From Nesterenkonia alba DSM 19423 (GTDB lineage Bacteria; Actinomycetota; Actinomycetes; Actinomycetales; Micrococcaceae): a DNA stretch of 46,977 bases. The notes beneath the pieces are model-generated. The model was not told the DNA's origin. It saw only the letters and a list, made by a program, of their open reading frames with translations, and made no database searches. A program made the position numbers and the translations under genes. Of this stretch, positions 25,536 to 34,423 are shown piece after piece. The DNA is taken from NCBI RefSeq assembly GCF_000421745.1, contig NZ_ATXP01000017.1, positions 1 to 46,977 of the forward strand, read 5' to 3'. Positions within the stretch are counted from its first letter, which is position 1. Every line of letters begins with the position of its first letter.

Positions 25536-26435
25536 GTGAATCAGCTGCTTCGCCTCGGCGCCGCCGCGGGCCTGACCACTGCTGCACTGGGCGCCGGCAC
25601 CCTCGCCTACGCACACTTTGTGGAGCTGAAGCGTTTCACCGTGCGACACGTGGAACTGCCGGTGCGTGGACTCCGCGCTCCGCTGCGGATTCTGCATATC
25701 TCCGATGTGCACTACGTACCGGGTCAGCGGCAGAAGTTCGAGTGGCTGCAGTCTCTGGCTGAGCTGCGTCCCGACGTGGTGGTCAACACCGGGGATAACC
25801 TCTCCCACCCGGCGGCCGTGCCGGAGGTTCTTCAAGCACTAGCCCCGCTGCGCGCATTCCCCGGAGTATTCGTGCCCGGATCGAACGACTACTACGCCCC
25901 TCAGTTCCGCAACCCGTTGAAGTATTTCCGCGGACCTTCTGAGGTGCGGCACACTGTGGCCGAGCAGTTACCCACCGAGGAGTTGTTCGCCGGGTTCACC
26001 CACTCCGGGTGGATCGACCTGACGAACCGGCACACCGCCGTGCACTACGGGGGCCTGCACCTGCACTTCTCCGGGACCGATGATGCCCATATTGACCGGG
26101 ACACGGTTACCGGGTGGCCCGAGGGTCCCGCGGATCTCCGCCTGGCGGTCACCCACTCCCCGATGCGCCGGGTGCTGGAGGCATTCACCCGCACCGGGGC
26201 CGACCTCATCCTGGCCGGACACACCCACGGCGGGCAGGTGTGCTTGCCGGGCCGGCGCGCCTTGGTGACCAACTGTGACTTACCACCCCGGCAGGCCTCG
26301 GGGCTCAGTGAGGTCACCACTGCCACCCGGAATGCGGCCCTGCATGTCTCGGCCGGCATCGGCACCTCCGCGAAGGCACCCATCCGGCTGTTCTGCCCAC
26401 CGGAAGCGACCCTGCTGACAGTCACCCCCGCCTGA
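25536..26435 (+). CDS. Metallophosphoesterase, calcineurin-like (YkuE type)
   Basis: A 299-residue protein with an N-terminal hydrophobic segment (about residues 7-26) that may anchor it in the membrane. The dimetal phosphoesterase motifs are in order: LHISDVHY, NTGDN, GSNDYYA (a variant of GNHD with Ser for Gly and Asn-Asp kept), THSP and LAGHTHGGQ. It begins with GTG, 18 bp after the penicillin-binding protein stop. Its equivalent in M. tuberculosis is Rv3683. Linkage with a PBP suggests an envelope or lipid-phosphate substrate, but none is established. Confidence 0.88.
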   Translation: MNQLLRLGAAAGLTTAALGAGTLAYAHFVELKRFTVRHVELPVRGLRAPLRILHISDVHYVPGQRQKFEWLQSLAELRPDVVVNTGDNLSHPAAVPEVLQALAPLRAFPGVFVPGSNDYYAPQFRNPLKYFRGPSEVRHTVAEQLPTEELFAGFTHSGWIDLTNRHTAVHYGGLHLHFSGTDDAHIDRDTVTGWPEGPADLRLAVTHSPMRRVLEAFTRTGADLILAGHTHGGQVCLPGRRALVTNCDLPPRQASGLSEVTTATRNAALHVSAGIGTSAKAPIRLFCPPEATLLTVTPA

Positions 26436-26473
26436 GGCGTACGGACCGCCACAGTTCAGCACACAGTTCGGCC

Positions 26474-26523
26474 CCGGGGTGTAGCCCACGGTTCAGCCCG
26501 GGCCGCACCCCGGCGCCTAAGCT
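26474..26523 (+). terminator. Possible terminator after the phosphoesterase gene
   Basis: CCGGGGTG (26474-26481) pairs with CACCCCGG (26516-26523) across a 34-nt loop that itself contains complementary GC runs. No U-tract. Moderate support only. Confidence 0.35.
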
Positions 26524-26594
26524 GCGTTCGAGCCGACGACGCCGACCGCTCATCCGCCCCGCGTGACCTTCCGTGACACCACCCCGAGTAAAAT

Positions 26595-26624
26595 TTCACA
26601 AACACCCAGGGAAGGGCGTAAAGT
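26595..26624 (+). promoter_or_regulatory. Promoter of the ABC exporter operon
   Basis: TTCACA (26595-26600), an 18-nt spacer and TAAAGT (26619-26624) lie 9 nt before the ATG at 26634. The 5' leader would be only 1-3 nt, and no Shine-Dalgarno is present. Confidence 0.55.
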
Positions 26625-26633
26625 AGTTGCGCG

Positions 26634-28541
26634 ATGCAACCATCCGAACGGCGTAACCAGACTCAGACGATCTGGCAGCAGCAATACGAGTCTGGCAATA
26701 AGCGCACCATCTGGGCGGCCATGAAGCGCCTGGGCCCCTATCTCGAAGGCCTGAAGCTGCGGTGGTTCTTCGGCATGCTCGCCGCCGTCGGAGCCGGCAT
26801 TATGGCCCTGTCCATCCCCCAGGCTCTGGGCAGTGTGGTGGACAATATCGAAAGCGACGACGCCACCACCATGGTGGTCTGGATCGGCGGCGGCATCATC
26901 CTCATCCTGGGGATCATCGAGGCGGTCATGGTGTTCCTGCGCCGCTTCCTGGTGCTCCCCCCGGCCTCAGATGCCGAAACCTCCATGCGCACCACGCTGT
27001 TTAACCGGCTGATCTTCCAGCCGGCAGCCTTCCATGCCGCCTGGGACGCCGGACAGCTGCAGTCCCGGGCCATCGCCGACCTGAACATGCTGCGGCGGTT
27101 CTTCGCCTTCGGGTCCATCATGATCGTCACCCAGTCGGTGACCATTGTGGTCGGCTTCACCCTGATGTTCATCAACTCGCCGCTCCTGGCTGCCATCTTC
27201 CTCTGCGCGGCGATCCCCATCATGGTGTTGGGCCCGCGGTTCCGCATGAAGTTCATCCACTTCTCCCGATCCTCCCAGGACAAAGCCGGCGACGTCGCCA
27301 CCAAGGTGGAGGAGTCCGTCCACGGTATTCGTGTGCTGAAGGCCTTTGGACGCGGGGACCACGCCCGCCACGACTTCCGGCGCGAAGCCGGACAGTTGCG
27401 TCACCTGGAAGTGGCTAAGGCCCGCACTCTGGCGTCCTTCCAGTTCTTGATGATCCTGCTGCCGGAAGGCATCCTCGCTTTCTGCCTGCTCACCGGGTTG
27501 TGGCAGGTGGGCCAGGGCACGGTCACCCCCGGAACCCTCACTGCGTTCTTCGCCACGGCTGTGGTGCTCAAGCAGCCCATCGAAGGTATCGGCATGCTGT
27601 TGTCCCAGGTGTTTATGGCCAAGACTTCCCTGGACCGGCACATCGATGTGATGGACATTGAACCGGCGATCGTCTCCCCGGATGAGCCTAAGACCGCCCA
27701 AGAACGGGGGCTGGTTCAGCTGCACGATGTGCACTTCCGTTTCCCGGACCAGAAATCCTCTGACCGGGACCTCATCGACGGGGTGACCCTGCGTATCGAG
27801 CCGGGTGAGACGATGGCCCTGGTGTCCCACACCGGTGGCGGCACCTCCACTCTGCTGAACCTGGTGCCACGGCTCTATGACGTCACCGGCGGCTCCATCA
27901 CTATCGACGGTGTTGACGTGCGCGATTACTCGCTGCCGGATCTGCGTTCCCGGATCACCGTGGCTTTCGAGGACCCCACCCTGTTCTCCGCTTCGGTGCG
28001 AGCCAATGTCCTGCTGGGCACCGGGCACCAGCGCGACGACGACGATCCCAGTCACCCTTACCGTGCGGCCGCCCCCTCTGATGAGCAGCTCGACGAGGTC
28101 TTAACCAGCGCGCTGCATACCGCCGACGCCGAGTTCGTCGAAAACCTCCCTGAGCAGGTCGATACCCGCATCGGTGAGGAGGGGCTGAGCCTCTCCGGTG
28201 GACAGCGACAGCGGCTGGCCCTGGCCCGTGCGATCGCCCCGAATCCCTCGGTGCTATTGCTCGATGATCCGCTCTCCGCTCTCGATGTGCGGACCGAGGA
28301 GCGTGTTACCGAGCGACTGCGCGAGGTGCTGGATGGTACGACCACGCTCATCGTCGCTCACCGCCCCTCCACAGTGGCCTTGGCCGACCGGGTGGCGCTG
28401 CTGCACGAAGGCAAGATCGCCGACGTCGGCACCCACACTGAGTTACTGGAACGCAGCGAGCTCTACCGCAAGGTGATGGCCCCGCCCCGGCCCAGCGGTC
28501 AGGACCTGATGAACAGCGTGGCCGAGGAGGTCCGCCCATGA
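26634..28541 (+). CDS. ABC exporter half-transporter with degenerate ATP site
   Basis: A 635-residue exporter subunit with an N-terminal six-helix membrane domain (about residues 35-330) and an ATPase domain. Walker A reads SHTGGGTST: the essential Lys is Thr and the first Gly is Ser. Walker B ends in LLLDDPLSALD, with Asp where the catalytic Glu should be. The signature LSGGQRQRLALARA and the switch His (VAHRPST) are intact. This is the pattern of the non-catalytic partner in heterodimeric exporters (TM287/288, BmrCD type), but the lost Walker Lys is a stronger degeneration than usual. It is coupled by ATGA overlap to the second subunit. Substrate unknown. Confidence 0.92.
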   Translation: MQPSERRNQTQTIWQQQYESGNKRTIWAAMKRLGPYLEGLKLRWFFGMLAAVGAGIMALSIPQALGSVVDNIESDDATTMVVWIGGGIILILGIIEAVMVFLRRFLVLPPASDAETSMRTTLFNRLIFQPAAFHAAWDAGQLQSRAIADLNMLRRFFAFGSIMIVTQSVTIVVGFTLMFINSPLLAAIFLCAAIPIMVLGPRFRMKFIHFSRSSQDKAGDVATKVEESVHGIRVLKAFGRGDHARHDFRREAGQLRHLEVAKARTLASFQFLMILLPEGILAFCLLTGLWQVGQGTVTPGTLTAFFATAVVLKQPIEGIGMLLSQVFMAKTSLDRHIDVMDIEPAIVSPDEPKTAQERGLVQLHDVHFRFPDQKSSDRDLIDGVTLRIEPGETMALVSHTGGGTSTLLNLVPRLYDVTGGSITIDGVDVRDYSLPDLRSRITVAFEDPTLFSASVRANVLLGTGHQRDDDDPSHPYRAAAPSDEQLDEVLTSALHTADAEFVENLPEQVDTRIGEEGLSLSGGQRQRLALARAIAPNPSVLLLDDPLSALDVRTEERVTERLREVLDGTTTLIVAHRPSTVALADRVALLHEGKIADVGTHTELLERSELYRKVMAPPRPSGQDLMNSVAEEVRP

Positions 28542-30490
28542 CGCAGACAACCCGGAAGAACACCACGGAGAACCCCGCACCGGAGTACTCGGAGGTCCCC
28601 CAGCAGGCCACCCAGCCGCCGAACCCCTCGGATACGGGCGGAGGAACCGGAACCGCCGGGCAGGTCGATCCCTTCGCGCATTTGCGCGGTACCGCCGGTG
28701 AGGAACAGATCGACCTCAATAAAGAGGAACGCAAGTTCATTCGGCGTCGCTCCTGGCGGCTGCTGGTCCGCACCTCCAAGGGAGTGCGGCTGAAACTGCT
28801 GATGACCGCCCTGGCGGTGGTCGTGGCTCAGGCGGCCCAGGCCTCCACCCCGATGATCGTCGGGGCTTTGGCCATTGACTGGGGGATCCCGCGAATCCTC
28901 GAAGGCAACGCGATGGGCATGTGGCTGCCTGCAGTGTTGTACATGTGCGCTGCCCTGACTGCGGCCACGCTGCTGTTCTTCTACACGCGGATGACCGCTG
29001 AGGCCTCCCAGTTCATGCTGTTCAAGCTGCGGGATGAGGTCTTCCGCAAGACCCAGGAGCTCTCCCTGGACTTCCACGAGGACTACACCTCCGGGCGGGT
29101 CATCTCCCGGCAGACCTCGGACCTGGAGTCACTGCGTGAGCTACTCGACGGTGGGGTGAACTCCCTGGTGCAGGGCGTGATGTTCATGTTCTTCACTGTG
29201 GTGACCATTGTGCTGATGGACCCGCCGACCATCCTGGTGCTCTGTGTGGCGGCGATTCCGGTGTTCATCGTGGGCCGCTGGTATCAGCGCAATGCGGAGG
29301 TCGCCTATCGCCGCACCCGGGTCTCCAGTGCCCGGATGATCGTGCACTTCGTGGAGTCGATGACCGGTATCCGTGCGGTCCAGGCTTTCCGCCGCGAGCA
29401 CGCCCGGTCTCGGCAGTACAAGAAGCTGGCCACGATCTACCGCAATGACATGCTGCGCTCCATCAGCCTGCTGGGCATTCTGCAGCCCTCGCTGATGCTC
29501 ATCGGGAACCTCTCGGTGACCGCTGTGCTGCTCTGGGGTGGGTTCCGGGTACTGCAGGGTGATCTCGGCGCAGGTGTGCTGGTGGGTCTGGTGCTGGCCA
29601 CCAAGCGGGCCTTCCAGCCCCTGGATATGATCGCGATGTTCTACAACTCGCTGCAGTCGGCCACCGCTGCACTGGAGAAGGTCTCCGGCCTGTTGGAGGA
29701 GACTCCTAAGGTCCGTGAGGTCCAGAATCCGGTGCGCCTGCCGGAGGCTGACGGTGAGATCGAGTTCCACCAGGCGGAGTTCAAATACAACGACGACGGA
29801 CCTGTGGTTCTGAAGACACTCGACTTACACATCCCCGCGGGTCAGACGGTCGCCGTCGTGGGTCGGACTGGGGCGGGCAAGACGACCCTGGCTAAGTTGC
29901 TCTCCCGGTTCTACGACGTGACCTCCGGGTCGCTGACCCTGGACGGGGTGGATCTGCGTGAGCTCTCCGAGGAGGACCACAAACGCCACGTGGCCATGGT
30001 CACCCAGGAGGCTTTCCTGTTCTCCGGGACGATCCGGGACAATATCGCCCTCGGCCGGCCGGACGCCTCGGAGGAGGAGATCATTGCCGCCGCCCAGGCC
30101 GTGGGGGTCCACGAGTTCATCATGAACCTGCCGGAGGGGTACGACACGGACGTCAATAAGCGCGGTGGGCGGCTCTCGGCGGGGCAGCGCCAGCTGGTCA
30201 GCTTTGCCCGGGCGTTCCTGGCCGACCCGGCGGTGCTCATCCTCGATGAAGCCACTGCCTCTTTGGACCTGCCGAGTGAGCAGCTCGTTCAGCAGGGGTT
30301 GGAACGTCTGCTGGGCAACCGGACAGCGCTTATCATCGCCCACCGGCTCTCCACGGTGGCGATCGCTGATCGGGTGTTGGTGGTGGATGAGGGGCGTATC
30401 GTCGAAGACGGCTCCCCGCAACAGCTCATCGCCCAGGGCGGATACTTCTCCAAGCTGCACGAGGCGTGGGAAGCCACTATGAGCAGCTGA
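28538..30490 (+). CDS. ABC exporter half-transporter with canonical ATP site
   Basis: A 650-residue partner of the upstream subunit. A Pro/Thr-rich disordered N-terminus (about 60 residues) precedes six membrane helices. The ATPase domain has a normal Walker A (GRTGAGKTT), Walker B with catalytic Glu (VLILDEATASLD) and switch His (IAHRLST). Its signature motif is LSAGQ rather than LSGGQ. In the heterodimer this Ala-containing signature would face the degenerate Walker site of the first subunit, while the consensus site pairs this Walker A/B with the partner's LSGGQ. The two genes therefore fit together as one asymmetric exporter of drugs, lipids or peptides. Confidence 0.93.
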   Translation: MTQTTRKNTTENPAPEYSEVPQQATQPPNPSDTGGGTGTAGQVDPFAHLRGTAGEEQIDLNKEERKFIRRRSWRLLVRTSKGVRLKLLMTALAVVVAQAAQASTPMIVGALAIDWGIPRILEGNAMGMWLPAVLYMCAALTAATLLFFYTRMTAEASQFMLFKLRDEVFRKTQELSLDFHEDYTSGRVISRQTSDLESLRELLDGGVNSLVQGVMFMFFTVVTIVLMDPPTILVLCVAAIPVFIVGRWYQRNAEVAYRRTRVSSARMIVHFVESMTGIRAVQAFRREHARSRQYKKLATIYRNDMLRSISLLGILQPSLMLIGNLSVTAVLLWGGFRVLQGDLGAGVLVGLVLATKRAFQPLDMIAMFYNSLQSATAALEKVSGLLEETPKVREVQNPVRLPEADGEIEFHQAEFKYNDDGPVVLKTLDLHIPAGQTVAVVGRTGAGKTTLAKLLSRFYDVTSGSLTLDGVDLRELSEEDHKRHVAMVTQEAFLFSGTIRDNIALGRPDASEEEIIAAAQAVGVHEFIMNLPEGYDTDVNKRGGRLSAGQRQLVSFARAFLADPAVLILDEATASLDLPSEQLVQQGLERLLGNRTALIIAHRLSTVAIADRVLVVDEGRIVEDGSPQQLIAQGGYFSKLHEAWEATMSS

Positions 30491-30601
30491 GGCTGGCGTC
30501 GTCGGCGGTGAGATGGTGCCGGCGCACCCGAAAGAGCCCCGCTGGGAGTCGGGAAGTCCATCTGGGAGTGAAGACTCCTGACGGGTGCTCCGCGAGGAAC
30601 C

Positions 30602-31561
30602 TCAGAGCACCGGTTCGGTGCGGGTGAGCCGCCGGTAGGCGTCGATGTAGCGTTCCCGGGTGGCCGCCACGATGTGCTCGGGCAGCGGGGGCGGGGCCTG
30701 GCCGCTGTCTCGGTCCCAGCCGGATTCCGGGCTGGTGAGCCAGTCGCGGACGAATTGCTTGTCGAAGGACGGCTGCGGGCCGGGTGAGTCCCAGCCTTCT
30801 AACGCCCAGAACCGGGAGGAGTCGGGGGTGAGGACTTCGTCGGCGAGGACGAGCTCGCCGTCGTCGTCGAGTCCGAACTCCAGTTTGGTGTCCGCCACGA
30901 TCATTCCGGCTTCCCGGGCCAGCCGGTCGGCCAGCTGATAGATCCGCAGGGAGGCGTCCCGGATGCGTTCAGCGAGTTCGACGCCGATCCGACCGGTGAG
31001 CTCGTCAAAGCTGATGTTCTCATCGTGGTCACCTTGGGCGGCTTTGGTCGAGGGGGTGAAGATCGGCTCAGGCAGCCGGGAACCGTCGTTGAGCCCACCG
31101 GGCAGCACGATGCCGGTCACCGTGCCGGACTCGCGGTATTCGGCCAGGGCTGAGCCGGTGATGTACCCGCGGACGATGGCTTCGACCTCCACCATGTTCA
31201 GGGTGCGTACCACCAGCCCCCGGCCGGCGACCTGCTCTGGGACCTCCGTGGAGACCACGTGGTTGCGGATGCCTTCGGCTTCGAGTTGGTCAAACCACCA
31301 CAGGCTCAGCTGGGTGAGGATGGTGCCCTTATCCGGGATGCCGGGGGTGAGGATGTGGTCGTAGGCGCTGATCCGGTCGGTGGCGACCATCAGCAGCACC
31401 GGCTGCCCGTCCCATGCGGAGCCGGGGGCCGGGGTGTAGAGTTCGCGGACTTTCCCGGAGGCGCGGTGTTCCCAACCGGACAGAGTTTCGGGCCGCGGGG
31501 GCTGAGGCTCCGGGGGCTTCGATTCCGGGGGCTGGGGTGTCGGCGGCTGGGTGGCGCTCAT
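30602..31561 (-). CDS. purC: Phosphoribosylaminoimidazole-succinocarboxamide (SAICAR) synthase
   Basis: A 319-residue enzyme joining CAIR and aspartate with ATP in purine synthesis. Motifs are SGKVRELY, ATDRISAYDHIL, EAIVRGYITGSA, and the C-terminal IVADTKLEFGLD and DEVLTPDSSRFW signatures. The N-terminus carries an unusual Pro/Glu-rich extension of about 25 residues (PPTPQPPESKPPEPQPPRPE), probably disordered. The start overlaps the purD stop by 4 bp, so the two are co-translated. The 111-bp gap to the convergent ABC operon holds only weak inverted repeats. Confidence 0.95.
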   Translation of the reverse strand: MSATQPPTPQPPESKPPEPQPPRPETLSGWEHRASGKVRELYTPAPGSAWDGQPVLLMVATDRISAYDHILTPGIPDKGTILTQLSLWWFDQLEAEGIRNHVVSTEVPEQVAGRGLVVRTLNMVEVEAIVRGYITGSALAEYRESGTVTGIVLPGGLNDGSRLPEPIFTPSTKAAQGDHDENISFDELTGRIGVELAERIRDASLRIYQLADRLAREAGMIVADTKLEFGLDDDGELVLADEVLTPDSSRFWALEGWDSPGPQPSFDKQFVRDWLTSPESGWDRDSGQAPPPLPEHIVAATRERYIDAYRRLTRTEPVL

Positions 31562-32871
31562 GCTTGGGTCTCCACGGTGATCTCTGCTGCGATGGCTTTG
31601 GCCGCGATATCGGTGCGGTGCTGCACCCCGGGCCAGCTGATCTTCGCGACCCCGGCGTAGGCGCGGTCCCGGGCTGCGGCGAGACTCTGGCCTGTGCCGA
31701 CCACCGCGAGAACTCGCCCACCGGCAGTGCGCAGAGCCCCGGCGTCGTCGGTGCTGGTGCCGGCGTGGAGCACGCTGACCCCCTCAAGGGCCTCAGCGTC
31801 TTCAATCCCAGTGATGAGGTCTCCCTTCCGGGGGGTCTCAGGGTAGTTCTCCGCGGCGAGGACGACGTCGACCGCATAGCCTTCCCGCCACTGCAGCGGG
31901 GTCTGTTCGTCGAGTTCACCCGTGGCGGCCTGCAGCATCAGTCCCCCCAGCCCGGTCTCCAGACGTTCGAGCACCGCCTGGGTCTCCGGGTCGCCGAAGC
32001 GGACGTTGAACTCCACCACACGCACTCCGCGGGAGGTCACGGCCAGCCCGCAGTAGAGCACACCGACGAACGGGGTACCCCGCCGAGCCATTTCCGTCAC
32101 CGTGGGTCGGGCGACCTTTTCCAGCACGACGCCGGTGAAGTCAGCCGGTGCCCCACCGACACTTTCGCGGTAGTCGCTGAGCCAGTCCAGCGGCGTGTAA
32201 GCGCCCATGCCCCCGGTGTTGGGGCCGGCGTCGCCGTCATGGATGCGTTTGAAGTCCTGGGCCGGGCTTAAGGCAACGAGGTTTTGCCCATCGGAGAGGA
32301 CAAAGAGGCTGACCTCCGGGCCGTCGAGGAACTCCTCGATGACCACACTGCCGCCGGCGTCGAAGCAGCTCTGTGCGTGGGCGAGCGCGGTGTGGCGGTC
32401 TTCGGTGACGACCACGCCTTTGCCGGCGGCGAGCCCATCGTCTTTGACCACATAGGGGGGACCGAAGCGGTCCAGGGCCGCAGCAGCCACGGCGGCGTCA
32501 TTGGCGTGAACGGCTTCGGCGGTGGGGACCCCGGCTGCGGCCATGATCTCCTTGGCGAAAGCCTTGGAGGCCTCCAGCTGGGAGGCGGCACGGGAGGGGC
32601 CGAACACGGGCACTCCGGCGGTGCGGACAGCATCGGCCACCCCGGCGGCTAAGGGCGCTTCCGGCCCGATGACGACCAGGTCGAACCCGCGTTCTACGGC
32701 GAGGGCGGCGACTTCTGTTCCGTTGCTGGCGTCAATGCTGTGGCAGGGTACATCCCGGGCGATTCCGGCGTTACCGGGTGCGGCCTCTACCGCCTCCACG
32801 GCCGGGTCGCGCAGACATGCTCGGACAATCGCGTGCTCTCGGCCCCCGGGGCCCACCACCAGGATCTTCAT
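31558..32871 (-). CDS. purD: Phosphoribosylamine-glycine ligase (GAR synthetase)
   Basis: A 437-residue ATP-grasp enzyme for the second step of purine synthesis. It begins MKILVVGPGGREHAIV with the N-terminal nucleotide-fold motif, then VKDDGLAAGKGVVV in the ATP-grasp domain and FNVRFGDPETQAVL as the metal-binding signature. The frame is open 22 codons further, but the ATG at 32871 matches the family start and has TAAGGT 7 nt before it. It is divergent from the asparaginase gene with only 89 bp between them, so their promoters lie back to back. Confidence 0.95.
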   Translation of the reverse strand: MKILVVGPGGREHAIVRACLRDPAVEAVEAAPGNAGIARDVPCHSIDASNGTEVAALAVERGFDLVVIGPEAPLAAGVADAVRTAGVPVFGPSRAASQLEASKAFAKEIMAAAGVPTAEAVHANDAAVAAAALDRFGPPYVVKDDGLAAGKGVVVTEDRHTALAHAQSCFDAGGSVVIEEFLDGPEVSLFVLSDGQNLVALSPAQDFKRIHDGDAGPNTGGMGAYTPLDWLSDYRESVGGAPADFTGVVLEKVARPTVTEMARRGTPFVGVLYCGLAVTSRGVRVVEFNVRFGDPETQAVLERLETGLGGLMLQAATGELDEQTPLQWREGYAVDVVLAAENYPETPRKGDLITGIEDAEALEGVSVLHAGTSTDDAGALRTAGGRVLAVVGTGQSLAAARDRAYAGVAKISWPGVQHRTDIAAKAIAAEITVETQA

Positions 32872-32878
32872 ACCCCCA

Positions 32879-32884
32879 ACCTTA
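32879..32884 (-). promoter_or_regulatory. TANNNT -10 element (TAAGGT) for purD-purC
   Basis: TAAGGT ends 7 nt before the purD ATG. A TTACGG sequence 16 bp further upstream could be the -35 box. Confidence 0.5.
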
Positions 32885-32947
32885 TCGGCCACCGCAGAGA
32901 CCGTAATCCGCCCCGCAGGCAACACAGGCGGCGGCATTCGGCAGCGA

Positions 32948-32953
32948 TATGGT
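32948..32953 (+). promoter_or_regulatory. TANNNT -10 element (TATGGT) for the asparaginase gene
   Basis: TATGGT ends 7 nt before the ATG at 32961, and overlaps a GGTGAGGA run. The start region is nearly the same as that of aroQ. Confidence 0.5.
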
Positions 32954-32960
32954 GAGGAAC

Positions 32961-33986
32961 ATGACTCAGAGTTCAGCCACGCTGCAGACCCCGACCGCTG
33001 AGGATTCCGCCGAGCTGGCCGTGGTGACCCGAGCCGGGGTACCGGAGTCCAGGCACCTGGGCTCGGCGGTGCTCACCGCCCCGGATGGTGAGGTGCTGGA
33101 GTCCCTGGGGACTCCGGATCTGCCGACCTTCCCCCGCTCCAGCCTCAAGCCGCTGCAGGCGGTGGCCTCGTTGCGGGCCGGTGCGCTGATCTCCCCGGAG
33201 GCGGTGGCTCTTGCCTGCGGGTCCCACACCGGCTCCCGGCGGCACCAGGAGTTGACGGCGGCCACTCTGGCCAAAGAGGGGCTGGATGAGTCCCATTTGA
33301 AGTGTCCGGCGGCTCTGCCGTCACGGACGGCGGACGTGAAGATCCATCTGGAGGCCGGCAAGGACGCCACCCGTTTGGCGTTTAACTGTTCGGGCAAGCA
33401 CGCCGCTTTTCTGGCCGCCGCCCGCACCCGCGGAGACCGGTTGGCTACCTACACCGACCCGCAGCACCCGGTGCAGCAGGTGGTCTGGGAGGTCATCGAG
33501 GAGTACTGCGGTCAGGCCCCCGGTGTGGTGGGGGTGGATGGCTGTGGTGCCCCGGCTCCGACGCTGCCCCTGACCGCGCTGGCCCGGGGGACCGGGAGGA
33601 TCGCTGCGGCGCTGACCCGCCGGGAGGCGGAGGTGCACGCCTTCACCGTGGCGCAGGCCATGCTGGACTACCCGTGGGCGGTGCGCGGGGTGGGCGAACC
33701 GGACACTGTGGTGATGGAGGAACTGGGCATCCTGGCCAAAGCCGGGGCGGAGGGTGTGCTGGTTCTGGCTGCCGGTGACGGCACCGCTTGTGCGGTGAAG
33801 TGCCTGGATGGCAGCTCTCGGCCGAACTACCTGGTGGGGCTGAGCTTGTTGGCTGCCCGGGGTGCGGTGGACCTGGACCGGCTGGAGGGTGTGCTGCAGC
33901 GGATCGTCAAGCCGATCACCGGTGGGGCGGATCAGCAGGTGGTAGGCACCCTGCGTCTGGCCGATGCTGTCACTGCCCGGCTGTAG
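32961..33986 (+). CDS. Asparaginase, thermolabile (Rhizobium etli) type
   Basis: A 341-residue protein of the AnsA-like family first described in Rhizobium etli, unrelated to the E. coli enzymes. It has FPRSSLKPLQA, CGSHTGSRRH, FNCSGKHAAFLA and GVDGCGAPAP. The Ser-x-x-Lys (SSLK) and SGKH motifs hold the proposed catalytic residues. It would release aspartate and ammonia, feeding the aspartate used by PurC nearby; this link is inference. An ATG four codons upstream is possible, but the start at 32961 fits the -10 spacing. It is followed after 11 bp by the SCP2-like gene. Confidence 0.9.
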   Translation: MTQSSATLQTPTAEDSAELAVVTRAGVPESRHLGSAVLTAPDGEVLESLGTPDLPTFPRSSLKPLQAVASLRAGALISPEAVALACGSHTGSRRHQELTAATLAKEGLDESHLKCPAALPSRTADVKIHLEAGKDATRLAFNCSGKHAAFLAAARTRGDRLATYTDPQHPVQQVVWEVIEEYCGQAPGVVGVDGCGAPAPTLPLTALARGTGRIAAALTRREAEVHAFTVAQAMLDYPWAVRGVGEPDTVVMEELGILAKAGAEGVLVLAAGDGTACAVKCLDGSSRPNYLVGLSLLAARGAVDLDRLEGVLQRIVKPITGGADQQVVGTLRLADAVTARL

Positions 33987-33997
33987 GGACCTCGGAT

Positions 33998-34366
33998 ATG
34001 GCACGACGCCGGATCTCCCCTGAGGCGGGAACGGAAGCAGTACGCCATTGGGCGGCTGCTCATCAGGCCGGTACACCGACGGACCGGCGTACGCTCGCCA
34101 CGGCAGTGCGCTACCTCTTAGAAGAACTGGCCGAGCGGGCTCCGGGACATGCGGTGGAGGTGCGGGTACCGCCATTCGGGGTCGCCCAGTGCGTTCAGGG
34201 CCCCTCCCACACCCGTGGAACCCCACCGAATGTGGTGGAATTCGGGCCTGAGACCTGGTTGCAGGTGGCCACCGGGCAGGTGAGCTGGCAGCAAGCCCAT
34301 CAGGCCGGGGAGATCACCGCATCCGGTACCCGCGCCGACCTCTCGGCTCACCTGCCGCTGATGTGA
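33998..34366 (+). CDS. SCP2-like (sterol carrier family) small protein
   Basis: A 122-residue protein matching the actinobacterial sterol-carrier-family proteins found near purF. Key segments are TDRRTLATAVRYLLEELAERAPG, VEVRVPPFGVAQCVQGPSHTRGTPPNVVE and the C-terminal ASGTRADLSAHLPLM. The fold resembles SCP2 lipid-binding domains; no ligand is known in bacteria. The open frame extends far upstream into the asparaginase gene, but the ATG at 33998 gives the family start MARRRISPEAG. Co-transcribed with the asparaginase gene (11-bp gap). Confidence 0.85.
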   Translation: MARRRISPEAGTEAVRHWAAAHQAGTPTDRRTLATAVRYLLEELAERAPGHAVEVRVPPFGVAQCVQGPSHTRGTPPNVVEFGPETWLQVATGQVSWQQAHQAGEITASGTRADLSAHLPLM

Positions 34367-34423
34367 GCAGTGCGTCCTGGACTGGTCTGCACAGACCCGC
34401 GTGGTGGACAGACCGCGGAGCGC

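Noticed and set aside
24612-25835. 407-codon minus-strand frame across the end of the PBP gene and the phosphoesterase gene
   Set aside because: It spans two well-supported genes in antisense and shows no family motif.
30491-30601. Terminator between the ABC operon and purC
   Set aside because: Only a 7-bp GCACCCG/CGGGTGC pair over a 51-nt loop and a 5-bp GGAGT/ACTCC stem were found, too weak to list.
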